Shown: positions 21,317-35,200, numbered from the stretch's first letter. The stretch is DNA of 64,000 nucleotides from Karstenula rhodostoma CBS 690.94 (GCA_010093485.1 MU001503.1:256224-320223); one strand, 5' to 3'. Notes: a model not told the origin generated them from the sequence alone. Numbers and translations are program-made.

Positions 21317-22781
21317 GGCCCTCGAACTTCTCTAGCCCACCCAGTGGTTCCTTTGGAACGCAGCAATTCCATACGTAGGTATGGAGTATATGCAGTACCG
21401 AATATTTCTTCCATAGTATAACCAACTTATAACTGCGGGAAGCTTTTCATCCCCAGAGACAGACATCAGCAAGACGATATATATCCACGTATAATTAGCA
21501 GCCATCGCGGTTTTTGATTTTGACGTCGTAGTCTATGCGGATGTTGGAATTGAGGGGTCGCGTGTTGTGCGGATGGCGGATTTGGAGGCGATCTTAAGAG
21601 GGATAGGCATTGCGGTGGAGAGCGCGTGATGCTTAGAAGGGCTGTAAGAATTAAGTATAGTTGACTGCCTGTGGAATTATCTATCATGGGTAGAGACAAG
21701 TGATAAACGTTTTCAGAAGACAAGCTTGCGTTCCAACTCCAGTTCTGATTTGGTTTAATAATTGTCTAGCTCCTTTTCTTTGTGGCTGCCCGTATCTTCT
21801 AAGGGTTTAAGACCAGGCTTTGTAAGAATAGTTCGTTTCCCCACTCAAAACTAACGTTGGTCAGGTACTGTGGGACTAGCTCAAGCATGCCGATATGGGC
21901 TTTCTGAAGGAAGAAAACCCTGAGCTCTACGATTAGATTAACATGTACAAACGTCTCCTCCATGGCCAATACGAAGCGTTGGACAGGATGGACCGTTTGG
22001 ACTCTGACCTGCCTGAGTCGTAAATCGCCCCACGCACCATTGGCCCGTGCTAGTATCCTTCTTGGTGCAAGGGTCCTCCTCTTTTAAGCAGCAACGATGG
22101 ACGAAAGATACTCTCCTACCATGCACGAACATTGCAATGGTCCGTGCTAGTATCACCTTTTGTTCCGGGTTCCTCCTCGTATAAGCAGCAACCGCGAACC
22201 AAGCACAATCTCCATTGATGTACCCAGCTGCTAGCTGTGCATTGAGGAAGTTTGAGTTGCCGGTCATCGAGATAGCCACGACGCCGTGCCATATTCATAC
22301 TGCGATTATGGCAACACATTCGACGTGATCCAAAGCATGATCTGGCCACCACCCTTGTAAACGGAATGGAACATTATCTAACAATATGTATAACGCCTGT
22401 CGCAGCAAGCGGTAGTGTTGCAACCTCGCGTGCAATATAAGAGATAATCACACGAACTAAGCTCAATCCGAGCATGACAATTTCCCCGCGAATTCGCCGT
22501 TCAGGCCACTGAGCCGCGTTTCGATCTAAATTTTCCGAGCCTGTGCACGCATGCCGTGTGCTCCATCAGGTACCCACTTAGTAAGAGTTAGTCACGGGAG
22601 TGGGATGAATGGGGTTGGTTGGTAGGGAGGTGGGATGTCAATGCTCTCAGCGTTCACTTATTATTTATCTGCATATTCCCGTGTTTGGGACTAGCTCATC
22701 TTTTCGTAACAAATCCTCATCTCATCGTAAACTAATAGACATGAATAGTGGGAGTATCTTTCCAATTCACCAAGCCTCACC
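21317..22781. other. degenerate intergenic region
   Basis: About 1.45 kb of relic-like sequence. A plus-strand frame at about 21500-21627 reads like coding sequence (FDFDVVVYADVGIEGSRVV) but soon meets stops. Minus-strand pieces at 21938-22352 are open but unrecognised. A tandem duplication is listed separately. No working gene was seen. Confidence 0.45.
22041..22200. repeat. imperfect direct repeat, 97-bp offset
   Basis: The segment starting at 22046 (CGTGCTAGTATC...CCTCCT...AAGCAGCAAC) recurs at 22143 with the same spacing. Both the CGTGCTAGTATC and AAGCAGCAAC blocks are displaced by exactly 97 bases, indicating an old tandem duplication. Confidence 0.75.
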
Positions 22782-23582
<801 letters not shown>

Positions 23583-24807
23583 CTTGAGTTTCTTCAAGAA
23601 GGAACCTTTTCTGTCTTACAACCAAATAAATGGGAGATAATGAAAGACTCGCAGAACCAAGGGCGACTTTTAACAGAGCCGTATCGCCAGTTCGTTGCGA
23701 TATCCATCAGTTAAATATCCATTGCTCAAAGTCCCCCCATCCTCAAAACGTGTTGTCCTCCGCTCCACCAGGTTCCTAGTCCGTGATCAAAGTTTGAAAT
23801 TTGACTGTATGCATACCGTTCGCCGACACTCCCGTCTCCTTGCAAGTCTCCTATATGCGCAGCCAGGTAAAAGAATAAAACTTGAGGGGTTCCGTGCGGC
23901 CTCCACCACTCACGGCATATTCCTGGCACACAGAGGCGCCGTTAGCATGCACGCCGTTGCAAATGGTACATGTGGACGGGGTAGGTGCATATGTCGAAAC
24001 GGAAGGCTGACCAGGAACCGGGTGTAACTCCGCCAGTACAGCCCTTCCCCAGGAGGAAGCCTAGCGCAAGGTCTTGGCCGGCGTAATCTCCTAGCTCTAT
24101 AAGAGCTAGCTTGCATAACCTACCTACAAAAAACGTCTCTACTAACCCATCAATCCTCCCGTCTTAGCCCGACACTAGGCCTCTGGGCCAGGGCACTGTA
24201 GGCGCTGAGCGCGGGGTAGCAAATACGAGGTCACGATGCCAACATCGCTTGGGGCAGATACCCAGCGTATTGGTGTATCGTCGTGGACATTTCCTTACAA
24301 GCCGTTGGAGCGGTGTGGCTAGACGACATAACTCGGCCCAACACCACCGGAGCCTATCGTACTGCTAGAACCGAGCCCGGACAACAAAGTATCGACCTTG
24401 AGCATTGGACATTTGCGGCAGCAGCGGTTCTTCTGGCCGTGGATATTATTATTCGAACACCTTTTGAGATGGGACAACCCATGCGATAACCGGAGCGATG
24501 TCGATTAATCGACCGATCGATGTGATTCATCAGTTTCCAAGGCCGCTAAGCGGTTTGCGTGAATTGCATCTGACCCCAACCCCCGCATTGTTGTAATCCC
24601 AGTCCCTGTCCCGTTCGAAAGCCAAGCAACCGAGGCACGTATAGAGCTGCACTGTCAATTATTGGTGGCCACAGCAAACGCATGAAAATGGCGCACACAG
24701 CGCGAATAGCGCGAATAGCGCGAATGAGATATTTACGGTTCCTGCATTAGCAAAGGAGTATATACACAAATCATGTCTCTTGACCACCCTCCTTTGTCGT
24801 ATTTCAA
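23583..24807. other. intergenic between cutinase and trehalase
   Basis: About 1.2 kb. It holds the cutinase promoter next to 23582 and a triple GCGCGAATA repeat near 24700-24727. No coding feature was supported. Confidence 0.5.
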
Positions 24808-26907
24808 TTACGTGAATCTCTTCACCCAATGAGCATCTCTCGTGTCGAGGTGTACAGCACTTCTCTTGCGCTTGGTCGAGATATCAGCCGCCGTGATGTT
24901 GCCACAGTCTGGCGTTTGCAAGTGCTGCCCAAACTTGTCCACTGCCCAGATCAACACACCGTTGGACCATCCGAAGCCCTCGACAACAGTGTACTCTCCT
25001 CCACCGCCTGCTGCGTTAATGCTCTCGTCGGAGTACTTCTCAAACATGGTCCCATTGCCTCCTGCATTGGCGAGTTGGGCGAATTCTGGTGTAGCACCTC
25101 CAGTAACGCGCCACGTGCAGAAGGTCGAATCCACGTACCGCTGCGCAAGACGGAGCGCGAGGTCTTGCGTCCAGATGTAGTCTTGGGAGGTCTGGTTGCT
25201 CTCGGTTGCGGAGTCGAGTGGGGTGTTGAGTAGTCCCTCCATGAGAATGTGCATTAGGGGCGGCCATACATTAGGCTCGTCCCATTGCTGGCCGGTTTGG
25301 ATATTCGTGGCAGCAATTGCACCCGCGCGATCGTCAAGCAGCTCTTCGATGCGAGCATAGACGCGGCGCAAAGCCGATGGGTCATTCTTAAGCGCCTCAG
25401 GTGCAGCACCTAGCCAGAAGGGGTAAAACTGAGCCAGATGGAAGAATACCTGCTGACCAGCCGGTGCTCCAGAAGCATCATCGCGGACAGTTGTGTTGTC
25501 TGCGATAATATAGACGTTCTTTGCACCTGAAGTCAAGTTATAGTCGAAGTAGCTGTAGTGCTCGGAGTCCCACAGCAGCGCAGTCATTGCTGCGCTTCGT
25601 TCGGCAGCCCGACCTGCCCACGCAGCGGCGGCGGTATAGTTACCTTGACGGCGGTGGAAGTCCGCAATTGCGACCTCATTCGCGTACAAGATCGAATTCA
25701 GGTCGACTGGGAGGATGTTGACAGTGTTAAGGGACCGGAGAGGGAAAGATGTCTGCGTAACGCTGTCGACCGGGTTCGCAATCCAGCGTGCCGAGTAGTC
25801 CCAGCCGCTCTCAGCGCCAGAAGCCAGGTTGGCGTACAGCTGGGCTTTTTGTTCATCGGTGAGTGCCTTTGAAGCATTGAAGATCTGGCCTTCCTCGTTA
25901 TAATACGATGCGTTGTTGGCAGTCACGTAGTCCTCGTAGAAGGACTCTGGTCGCGGCTGGGTGTTCGACACGGCATAGTGGTTCTAGGATTGTCAGGAAG
26001 GATTGATCAACTTGGGCAACCCACTCACCAAACTGTAGTTCCTCCCCGCTCGCTCCAGTGTTACGGTTCGATTGTTGACCCAAAATTCGTACTCCTTTTC
26101 CAGCAACGGAAGGGCATGCTCAAGAAGAGTGTAGTTCTGCGTGTATTCAACGTAGATCCGGACCATCTGCGTGAGAAGAGGCGGCTGCGATCGGTTGAGA
26201 TAGTAGCGACGAGCACCATTCGGGACAAAACCGATCGTATCGACCAAATCCAAGAAATTCTCGATGATGTTCTCCGCAATCTGTGTGAACGAGCCTTTGG
26301 TCCGCAGAAGACCTTCTATGATCCAGAAGCTGTCCCAGTAATATGGCTCTCGGAAGCGACCACCAGCAACAACAAAGGTCCGGTTTACAGGAATGAACGA
26401 ATTCACGCATTCCGTGCAATTGCTTGGCCCCGCATAGCGCCTCGTCAAGTCGGGCCAGATATCGATAACTTGGGATGTGAAGTTGGCGATGGTTGAACTA
26501 TTGACGTTGTCCAGAAAGTCCGGCTGCGTCTCTAGCTCATCCGTGGGAACCGCCTCGAGCTCGCTTCCCGCCTCGCCGAAATAGGTTGTCAGAAAATCGT
26601 TCAAGGCGGTATTGTTCTGTATCGGTTTCTCGAGCTGGTTGAAGGCATCAATGACTTCGTTGAGGGGTCTGATTGTCGGTCTGCAGATGTGTGAGTCGCT
26701 GGCAAGAATCTTCTCGCTGATGACCTACAGATCCACAAAAGTCTTGGAGTCGGAAAACGGGCGCGCGAGCTCAATCTCCCGCAGAATGTCCCCGTAGCAG
26801 TAAATTGGCGAGTCACAGGGCGCAATCACAGATCCATTTTCATACAACCCGGATGTCAATGGCACAATTGCAAAGAAAACTGCGGCAGAAGCTCGTGAGG
26901 CCCTCAT
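24808..26907 (-). CDS. secreted GH37 trehalase
   Basis: Exons 26729-26907, 26029-26680 and 24808-25983 (introns 48 and 45 bp) give 668 residues. The start at 26907 gives a signal peptide (MRASRASAAVFFAIVPLTSG). GH37 signatures are intact: GGRFREPYYWDSFW in exon 2, GWDYSARW at the start of the second half, QWDEPNVWPP and GGGGEYTVVEGFGWSNG near the C-terminus. Many N-x-S/T sequons fit a glycosylated extracellular or vacuolar enzyme. The reaction is trehalose to two glucose. It lacks the long regulatory N-terminus of cytosolic neutral trehalases. Catalytic Asp/Glu residues should lie in the DSG/AES(GWD) and GGEY regions; ASGAESGWDYSARW is present. Confidence 0.93.
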
Positions 26908-28440
26908 GGCGGTATCGGAGGACTGGCAAGAGCAATTGAGCGAACTGCGTAACCGCCAACGCATTGGGGCTCCATGGCGCCTTTAAACGTTCTCGTCGAT
27001 CGGTGATCACGGTGCATCAGCAGCACACAAAGAACCGGATCATGTAGCGGGAAAAGGTGGGCCACTGCCGAGCCAACGTAGGTGGCTGGAAGACGAGGAA
27101 TCGGCACGTACGGAACACGAACCGCATGCTTGGCAAAAGCTAGAAGAAGGATAATGTTACTTGGACATGACAAGTTGCGATCCGAGCCTCGTTGTCCGAC
27201 GCAAAGCAGTGGCCTCACTGGTTCGTGTGTGGGGTGGTGTTGGAGATACCTGCAGGATGCGAGCGAGCTTTCCCCGCAACGTTCGTAAATGTGGAGCTTC
27301 CTTTCACAGTTAGCGCACTGTGGCACTTTCTTGCAGTTAGCGTAACGTCATTGCTGCGCAACGTAAGAACCGCCAACTTGAGACTGTGTTCCTCAATCTC
27401 TGTCGAGTGCATCACAATGTCATGTAAAACCTCGCAAATTCCATCCAGAAGATCAAAATACCCTTCGTCTCACACAACTTCTTAGCATGCAGCTTCCCGG
27501 TTGCTGTCCTTACTGCTGGATCATAAGATTTTTCGAAATGTATATGTGGAAAAGACAACTACGGCCCTAGAAAGATGAACGAACTTTTGTTGAAGTTGAT
27601 CGAAGATCAAACAAAATCATGAAACAACCGAGCAGCTTCATTCGTAATTCCACCTTCACCTTAGACTTGTGAACAACGGTATCAGATAACCCAGGCACTT
27701 CGGGCCCGATACAGCCAGTCGAACGCTATCATCAATGCGATTTTAGCAGCTGCAATTATCCCGCCGTTAAGCACGTATCAACTGAGGAGATAAAGTGTTA
27801 TGCTGAGACAACGCAGGTCCAGCATGCCACTGTACAGCATGGAGCAAGATATTCTAAAAAATCAATCTAGTCTTCGTAGAAATTGGCTTAAGAATGCATA
27901 AGACCATAGATCAACATCGTGAGTTAGTCCCGTGTACTAATACTCAGAACCTGCAACGCCTCGAGCTAGATCCAGACGATTGAGTGATAACACACACGAA
28001 CACAAAAGCAGCTGCAATATCTCGCCACTTAGCCTAGACCGACTGAGTAGTCTCCAGAGCCAGCAATTTCCTGCCGGTTTCGTCCAGTAACATGTGGGGA
28101 TCCCGGAGCTGTGGAAGACACTAGGGAGTCGCCCGTGGGTGCGCGTGGGGCGCTTTCGTTCAGTAAGCTTTCAGCATCCTATCGCCATAACTTTCCACTT
28201 TTGAAACCTCCAAGTAAAGTGACATGTGCATGCTCTTCCAGTAGATAGCAAACAGCAGTCAATATGTCCTCGTTCCAGCGGCGTAGGCTTTGGGTCCTTT
28301 CTTCTGCAAATCTCAGAACACGGGCGCCTCAGACTTCTAGGGCAGAAAGATGCCTACTACTAGGGAGGCATGGAAGTAGAGTCATGTGAGATTTAATTGC
28401 CGGGCTAAGTGCTGCGGTACTATTTCCATCCGAGCATAAT
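26908..28440. other. intergenic
   Basis: About 1.5 kb upstream of trehalase. The first few hundred bases should be its promoter. From about 27,400 the sequence becomes AT-richer with no coding signal I can support. Confidence 0.45.
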
Positions 28441-29125
28441 ATGCACTTTCCCCAGCTACCGCCAGTTATCAATCTCCATACTAATCTCTCTAAACGGTCT
28501 GAACGTTCATTCAAGACGGTACGTAGGGCAATTGACGAAGCAAAAGGACAATATATTAAGCAAGTTATAGAGTACCTAAGCGCAGTATTTGTATTCGAAA
28601 GCCTTCTTGTAGAGCGGGAACCGGGCTCGACCCTAATGTTTATAGATTATCTTGTCTTAACCGGTGGGTGATAGCAGCCAGAGAGCAGCTAGTCACCAAA
28701 GAGGTCATAGGTAGCGCATTCAGAGATTGGGTACCTAGCTCAATATCCCTGAAATAAGGCCCTTTGCAGAACCCCTCGAGATTACATTACTTAGAAGTCT
28801 CGACGAAAGCGGCCGCATTATTCCATATCACCAGAGCAAAGAGGTTATAGGAGTAGTGCGCAGCAAACCCTACACGTATTTGTCGAATCGTCTATATGAA
28901 CACCAGGTAGCTCCAGTGGTGCTTTTATCAGTGCTTGCAAGGGAGGCGTATGGGCGTCTGGGGATCTGGAAGGACCATCTCATACATCATGTTTCGAATT
29001 CCGCCAGGAAGGTCAAGGAAACCAATGACTTTACGCACAGGCGAAGAACTGGAGGTTATGATAGTAGTTTTATAGAATTTGAGTCGGGCATTGTTGCGAA
29101 GCTAGTCTCGATATTGCAGTGCTAA
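28441..29125 (+). pseudogene. frameshifted relic of an unknown gene
   Basis: Three successive plus-strand frames look like parts of one protein: RSERSFKTVRRAIDEAKGQY... (28441-28671), then WVIAAREQLVTKEVIGSAFR, which ends at a TAA near 28755, then YTYLSNRLYEHQVAPVVLLS... (28856-29125). The order and spacing suggest a gene with two or more frameshifts and stops. I do not recognise the family. Confidence 0.35.
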
Positions 29126-29576
29126 TCCATATATTGGGCGTTCGAGTGAGAAGCCCGCGTTAACCTGGGAGGTTACTTGCGCGAGAAGAGCTAACAAGCA
29201 AACCGCAAAGTATTGGTGGCCGCGACTGTTTGTATACGAGCCGCGATTGTAGTCCTTGGTATCGTTGACCCGCAACCTTTAATAGTCAAGTGACCTCCCT
29301 TTCACCGCGTTAATATCCATAGGCTTACTAAGTCAGCCCGCACAGCAAACATAGCCTTTACACTTTTTCTCGTAGTTGCTTCCTGCTACAAACACTACAA
29401 AATCTCTCAGGTACGTCGACTCGCTATAGTCTGTCGCTGTGCTCACATTTGCAAGCATGTCTTTCAATGACGAGCCAGACCCTCATTTGCCAAAGGGGTT
29501 GTCGCATGCAAACTTTCCTTGAGTAGGTGGACGACGTTACGCAAGAGCTCCCGCTCCCTATGTAAACACCATAATC
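29126..29576. other. intergenic
   Basis: About 450 bases with no supported feature. A short ATG-initiated frame at 29457 (MSFNDEPDPHLPKG) could be a first exon of the next item, but no splice pair is convincing. Confidence 0.35.
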
Positions 29577-30179
29577 TTGGGAGGTGTTTGCGAGCTTTGT
29601 AAGCCGCTTTGCGGTGACTCGCTATCGCTGGAAGCAGCTTCGGGTGCCCTACGAAACGCTCCGACAGAGGCACGAAGCAGCGTCGCGGCCGTCAATATCC
29701 ATCCACTGGCTACACGTCCTCAATTTGTCGCCTCAGCAGAGCCGACGTTCACTCCAGGTACAAGCCCGTTTCTATTCGGCGCTGCAACTGCAGCCCCGAG
29801 CAATATCGCCTCGTCGGCAGAGCCTACATTGAATCAAGCGGTGACTCCAGACGCAAACCCTTTCCTTTTTGGCGCTCTAACGGCATCCACCCTTGGAGAA
29901 TCCGCGTCATCCAGGATTGCCTTGTCCATGGAGACATTGCGCCAGGAACGACATCACCTTCAGCAAACAGTGGAAATCCGAATCCGAATTTTGCAAGAAC
30001 AGCTCCTGAAGCAACACCAGCAGCAGCAGCAGCGACAAGTGCAAATGCCCGTCTACCCAACGCAGCCCGCTCGCGTTAAGCAAGACTTCACGGCTCCAGT
30101 CCACCATAGCTTGAATCAGAGCTCACCTGCTCTGGCCAGCCAGCTTCTCGAGAGCACGCGGCGACCAGCCCTACCTTGA
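29577..30179 (+). CDS. possible low-complexity Gln-rich protein (weak)
   Basis: An open frame of 200 codons without an early ATG, so if real it must be spliced from upstream or start at an internal ATG near 29927 (METLRQERHH). It holds two imperfect repeats of SAEPT...NPFLFGALTA type (PFLFGAATA and PFLFGALTA), reminiscent of FG-type repeats. A helical Gln-rich segment follows (LRQERHHLQQTVEIRIRILQ, then a QQQQ run). No family is recognised. It may be non-coding. Confidence 0.25.
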   Translation: MGGVCELCKPLCGDSLSLEAASGALRNAPTEARSSVAAVNIHPLATRPQFVASAEPTFTPGTSPFLFGAATAAPSNIASSAEPTLNQAVTPDANPFLFGALTASTLGESASSRIALSMETLRQERHHLQQTVEIRIRILQEQLLKQHQQQQQRQVQMPVYPTQPARVKQDFTAPVHHSLNQSSPALASQLLESTRRPALP

Positions 30180-30759
30180 AAACAGGTCTGTACTCGCCAC
30201 GACTCCATCTCGTGGAACGACTGTGGTCTCTTGTTTCGACTGCTGGACTCCAACATCCTCCCCAGAATACTGAGCAAACGCGGTCCCTCAACATGCCTCA
30301 CGGCCCGCTTTTCCAGCGCACCAACGGTGACGATGAGGCGGTCGAAGAAGAGGATCCCAAGATCGAGCTGGTGCCAGATGCTTCCCCGTAAGCTTTTGCT
30401 TCCACCTATCTCTTTGCAACACTGGTTCGGTGTGATGGTCTCTGCAAGCGAGTAGTTTGATGGGCGTCACTCAGGCAGCGGAAGCTTGGTGGTGACGACA
30501 GGTCCAGCACGCAGAGAAACATTTTCATCGGCATTGCTAGCGGTGCTGGCTCGTCGAGGAAGACAGACACAGACACCCTTGTCGGTCACATTGAGTCGCG
30601 CAAAGGAAAGGACGATTGCAAGGTTTGGTACCTATGGTACTTGTAGATAGACAACCTGACAAGCCAGGCACATCGATGAGATGAGGCTCCGCGCCGCAGC
30701 GCACAGGCCGCACCTTAAATCCCACGCCTGCAGCGCCATTCCGATCACCACCACCAACC
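30180..30759. other. intergenic, presumed TGT promoter
   Basis: About 580 bases before the transglycosylase start. No other feature is supported. Confidence 0.4.
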
Positions 30760-32288
30760 ATGGCGCCCGTGCCCATGCCCTCGGCGCTCAGCTTCGAGCT
30801 GCTGGGCAAATGCTCCGTACGTACTTCTCCGCCCGAGCAAAGGCCACTCCAGCCCTGACATGGCATTGGCATCCAGGTCACCAAAGCGCGCGCCGCGACC
30901 CTCCACCTGCCCCACGGGCCCGTCCCGCTGCCCATCTTCATGCCGGTAGCCACGCAGGCGTCCCTCAAGGGCCTGACGCCCGAGCAGCTCGAAGACCAAG
31001 GATGCAGGCTGTGCCTCAACAACACGTACCATCTGTATAGCCCGCCCGTTGCGCTTTGAGTTTTTTCCACTTCTGACACGGGAGAGGGGTCTTAAGCCGG
31101 GCCAGGCAGTACTGGACGCGATAGGCGGCGCGCACAGATTCCAGTCGTGGCCGCACAACATCCTCACAGGTGCTTGAACTGCCGTCTGCGGAAAAAGGAC
31201 GGCCGGGTGCTGACTGGTGCAGATAGCGGCGGGTCAGTGACTTCCTTCTCGACGCTGCCGACGACGAGCTGACGGCGACGAAGCTTCCAGATGGTCTCGC
31301 TGCTCAAGCTGGCGCAGGTCACGGAAGAGGGCGTACGCTTCCTCAGCCCGCACGATGGTTCGCCCATGCTGCTCACCCCGGAGCACTCCATCTCCCTGCA
31401 GAACTCCATCGGCTCCGACATCATAATGCAGCTTGACGATGTGATCGTGACGACCTCGCCTGACCTGGCGCGCATGAAGGAGGCCATGGAGCGCTCGGTT
31501 CGCTGGCTAGATCGGTGCATCCAGGCGCACAAGTACCCGGAACGCCAGAATCTGTTCTGCATCATACAAGGCGGATTGGATTTGGATCTACGGAGAGCAT
31601 GCACGGCTGAGATGGTGGCGAGAGACACGCCTGGTATTGCCATAGGAGGGCTGTCGGGCGGCGAGGCAAAAGACGAGTACTGCAAGGTGGTAGAGACATG
31701 TACGGGCCTGCTGCCAGAGAAGAAGCCGCGTTATGTCATGGGTGTGGTGTGTAGGTTCGTTCATTTCGCAGACTCTTCTAACCGGAGCAGGGGTACCCTG
31801 AAGACTTGGTGGTTTCGGTTGCTCTGGGCGCCGATATGTTCGACTGTGTATGGCCTACGCGAACGGCTGTATGTAACACTACCCGATGCTAAAAGCCACG
31901 TCTGACTTTGCAGCGTTTCGGCAATGCCATCACTGCCCGCGGGGTGCTCAACCTCCGCAATGCAGTCTACTCGACAGACTTTGGCCCTATCGAAGAAGGC
32001 TGCCAGTGTACGTGCTGCCGGTCTACAGAGGACGGCGGCTTGGGTATCACGCGTGCCTTCATCTATCACACCACTGCAAAGGAGACTGCAGGAGCTCATT
32101 TGCTCACTATGCACAACGTCCACTATCAGCTCAATCTCATGCGCCTGGTCCGCGAAGCCATTCTCGAGGATCGGTATCCGGCTTTCCTACGGAGCTTCTT
32201 TGCTAAGCTGTACGATGACAAGAGCAAGTACCCGGATTGGGCAGTCGGCGCTCTGAAAGGTGTCGGTGTAGACTTGCTGAGTGACTAG
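30760..32288 (+). CDS. queuine tRNA-ribosyltransferase catalytic subunit (TGT)
   Basis: Seven exons: 30760-30816, 30877-31034, 31087-31169, 31223-31232 (10 nt), 31284-31746, 31791-31868 and 31914-32288. Phases are consistent and give 407 residues. The enzyme swaps guanine-34 for queuine in tRNAs with GUN anticodons, together with a QTRT2-type partner. The catalytic Asp100 is in DSGGFQ, a motif assembled only through the microexon. The nucleophile is Asp275 in [10 protein letters not shown], and the substrate loop is [11 protein letters not shown]. Zinc ligands Cys313, Cys315 and Cys318 (CQCTCC) pair with a downstream His near 345. Introns are 44-60 bp. The third intron begins GTGCTT and the fourth GTCAGT, both weak donors. 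Yeast lacks this enzyme; filamentous fungi commonly keep it. Confidence 0.93.
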
Positions 32289-35200
32289 GTTCGGTATGTG
32301 GTGGTAGTCGAAGAAGGATAGCTAGAAAAGCAAGCAAGGCAAGCCCCGGGCTTGTTGTCGCTTCGACCAAGCGAACAATAACCCATATTCAGATGGCACC
32401 TGTACGCTGTCAAGGCCAAAAGTAGATTCTCAATTCTGGCTATGGTCTGCAAACGAACGTTGTCCTTCGCGCATGTCTATTCCGTTTGCCGGCCCTCTTC
32501 ACTGGTGGAAAGTGAACATTAGGCTCGCTGCTACATCGTTAAGCCTGTGGATCATTCGACCCGTTCTACCCTGCATCAACTCGCGCCGTTCTCGATTTTG
32601 CCTATTTGACTTAGTTAGTGGTGAATCACAGCAAATACTAACAGTTGAGTCGCCTCCCATTGCATGGATGGGAGCTGGAACCAACGTCAATGAAGAACAC
32701 GTCCTTGGCAACACCGCGACCGCGCCGCAAGTGAGTGACGGCGATGCCTGAGATGGCTGACTGGAGTCACACTTCTGAGGATCATCTAAAAGTCCAAGCC
32801 GGCGGAACCCCGTTCACAATACATCACTGAATCGTTGCATCGCATAGCCTGGACAGCTCGACTTGCCGTGCCGCCGCAATCTCGTCGCTCGTAACGTGGA
32901 CCACATCTGCGAGACTGCAACCTGATTGTCGTTGCGAGCTTTGACCTTCAGGATATTGGTTATCGTATTGATCACATCCTACACTCGTATGGATAGGTTA
33001 GTGCAAGACGGATCACGTCCCTTACTCGTACCGCCCCGCTGACCGTTGTCACAGGATCCGGATACCGTCTCCACGCGGCGGGCTACAGCAACGTATGTGG
33101 AATAAAAAAACCTCGGAGCGAAAACAATTGTGCCGTTGGCACCGCTTTTGGCCCTGCCATTCCTCCGTCGGTATTTTTGGAAGTGCATGCCGTGATTGTT
33201 GCCGTGAAGCTGAAGTGCCGTGCCTTCCTAATCAGATTGACCGGATAGCAGTCAACTCGTGTCCCAGCGTAGTCTTGAGAATACGAGCCATGTTTAGGGC
33301 AGCCTACGCATAGGTATAGGCTGCGCGTGCGAGGACAGCTGTCGAATCACTTGCCGGGTGGAGAAGATGCGGATTACACGTGTGAGGTGATCGTTGTCCA
33401 TTCGGTAAGCGAAGATGATCGCAATCTTTTTGCATCGATCTGCAGCTCGCGTACACCTTTGCTCGATGAAGTGCTCCGCTGGGTTCAGATTGATGACAGC
33501 TTGGCCCCACTCATCCTGACTCGTGCTGTGGATGGTAAAGGGCAGTCCTGATGGTAGATGTCGATCTTTCTTCACTACTGGGAACTCACACACATCCTTG
33601 TCTGTTACTTACAGTGCGAAAGCCGCATCCAGTGGTTGCAGCGATGTTAAAATAGACATGGCCAGCAAGAGAAGACAACGACGTGGACCGATGGACCCAG
33701 ACTCAGACTCAGGAGCAGGTCATTTTCCCCAGTTGGGCGGAGCTGGTTGGTAATCCTGCAGCCTCTGATATCGAAACGGCAGCCGGCGGGATTGCAGGGC
33801 TTCTGTCATTGACCGGGGAATTCGCCCAATGAGTGCGCAACTACGGACTGGCGGCAGTGATGGCGAGCTGGTCTCATTTCCTGCGGACTCAGGTAGATCT
33901 AGTCCGGGAGTGGTGCGAGTAAGCGAGCTCGTCGTGTAAATCTGGCATACTCCTTTGATGTTCCCCAACACTGGAGAACCCAATGTCTTCAACTCATGAG
34001 TACGAGCGAGTGAACAGCAAGAGAACTACGGGACGGCGAGCTCACGTGCTTCGCAATAGTTACCGGTCGAGTTCAGTTGGTGCGGCGCAAACAGTTGCAG
34101 ATGGACCTGAAATGGCTAGTCGGTGAATGAATGGCGGACCCGGCCGTCTTCCATTGGACCAGATGCGTATTCAGTGGATGAAAATCTCCCAACAAAGGTG
34201 CCAAGACCTGGCCTCCGCCCTGGTAGTCGCCGTTCAAGCAAACTCTGAGGTGTTGACCAGGACGCCTCCAGCGGCAGCTCGGGGGCGCCACATCACGCTA
34301 TAATCGGGCCCATACTTTATCCCTTGGATATCAACGTACGGAGCAATCTCTGATGCAATTTCTTGCGCGCAAGTGCCCGCGAGTTTGCTTTTGCGGATCA
34401 CTCTGTTGCTGGTGGGCGAGGGTTAGAGTCTGCACTGTAGAGCAACAAAGGCAAAACATGGATCGGCAGCGGCTAATTACGGATGAGCCTCATGCTCCGC
34501 TCGGGAACAACCGAGGTGCGAAATGGCAGCAGGGCCCAATTCCGAGACAGGGCGTCTTTGAAGCGTCGCTCGCTGTGTCACTAATCTGGTCGACGTCGGA
34601 CAAATTCCTGAAAGCGCTCAGAAGGGTTGTTGAGCAAACCTTGGGCCTCAGCTGCCATGAACACGAGCGATGGCGCGGGCGTGGGGTAGGTTGGCGTCAT
34701 GTGTCCACCGTGGTGCGGGGCCTATACTCGGTCGGTTGCCAGATTCAGCGGATGGAATCAAGTTGGCAGCCGGTGACTAGCAGTTATGGACAGGCGTGTA
34801 GCTGACGAGGACGGATAGGGACAGCACACCCCGGAAGGGGTTGGTGTGCATGGCACCTCGTGGCCAGGCGATGGATCGTGGGTGAGGCTGCGGGTGGTTT
34901 GGTGGCGCTCGTAAAAAACTGGTGCACGGGGCAGGCTGGGGTCCGAAAGCAGGGGCCGGGCGTGGCGGAATCGCGGTGGGTGGTGAAAGGGCCCATGATT
35001 TCCGGGCGATCTACGTCGCTTCAAGGACAGTGCATGTTGGCAGTCGCCCTGGCTGCAGCTGGTTGCGAAAATAGAGCTGGAGCTCGTACTTGCGGCACTT
35101 GTTGTGCTGCAGGTCCGCCCAGGCTATGCAGCAGGCAGAGGCCGTGGGCGGTCCGGTTATGGTTTTCAGGCTGTCATAGTTATCGGGGGGAGGGGAGGCT

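Noticed and set aside
21938..22279. Minus-strand AISMTGNSNFLNAQLAAG frame as another hydrolase copy
   Set aside because: The GNS resemblance to the S15 motif is too short, and the following conserved QW...HLAAIAP block is absent.
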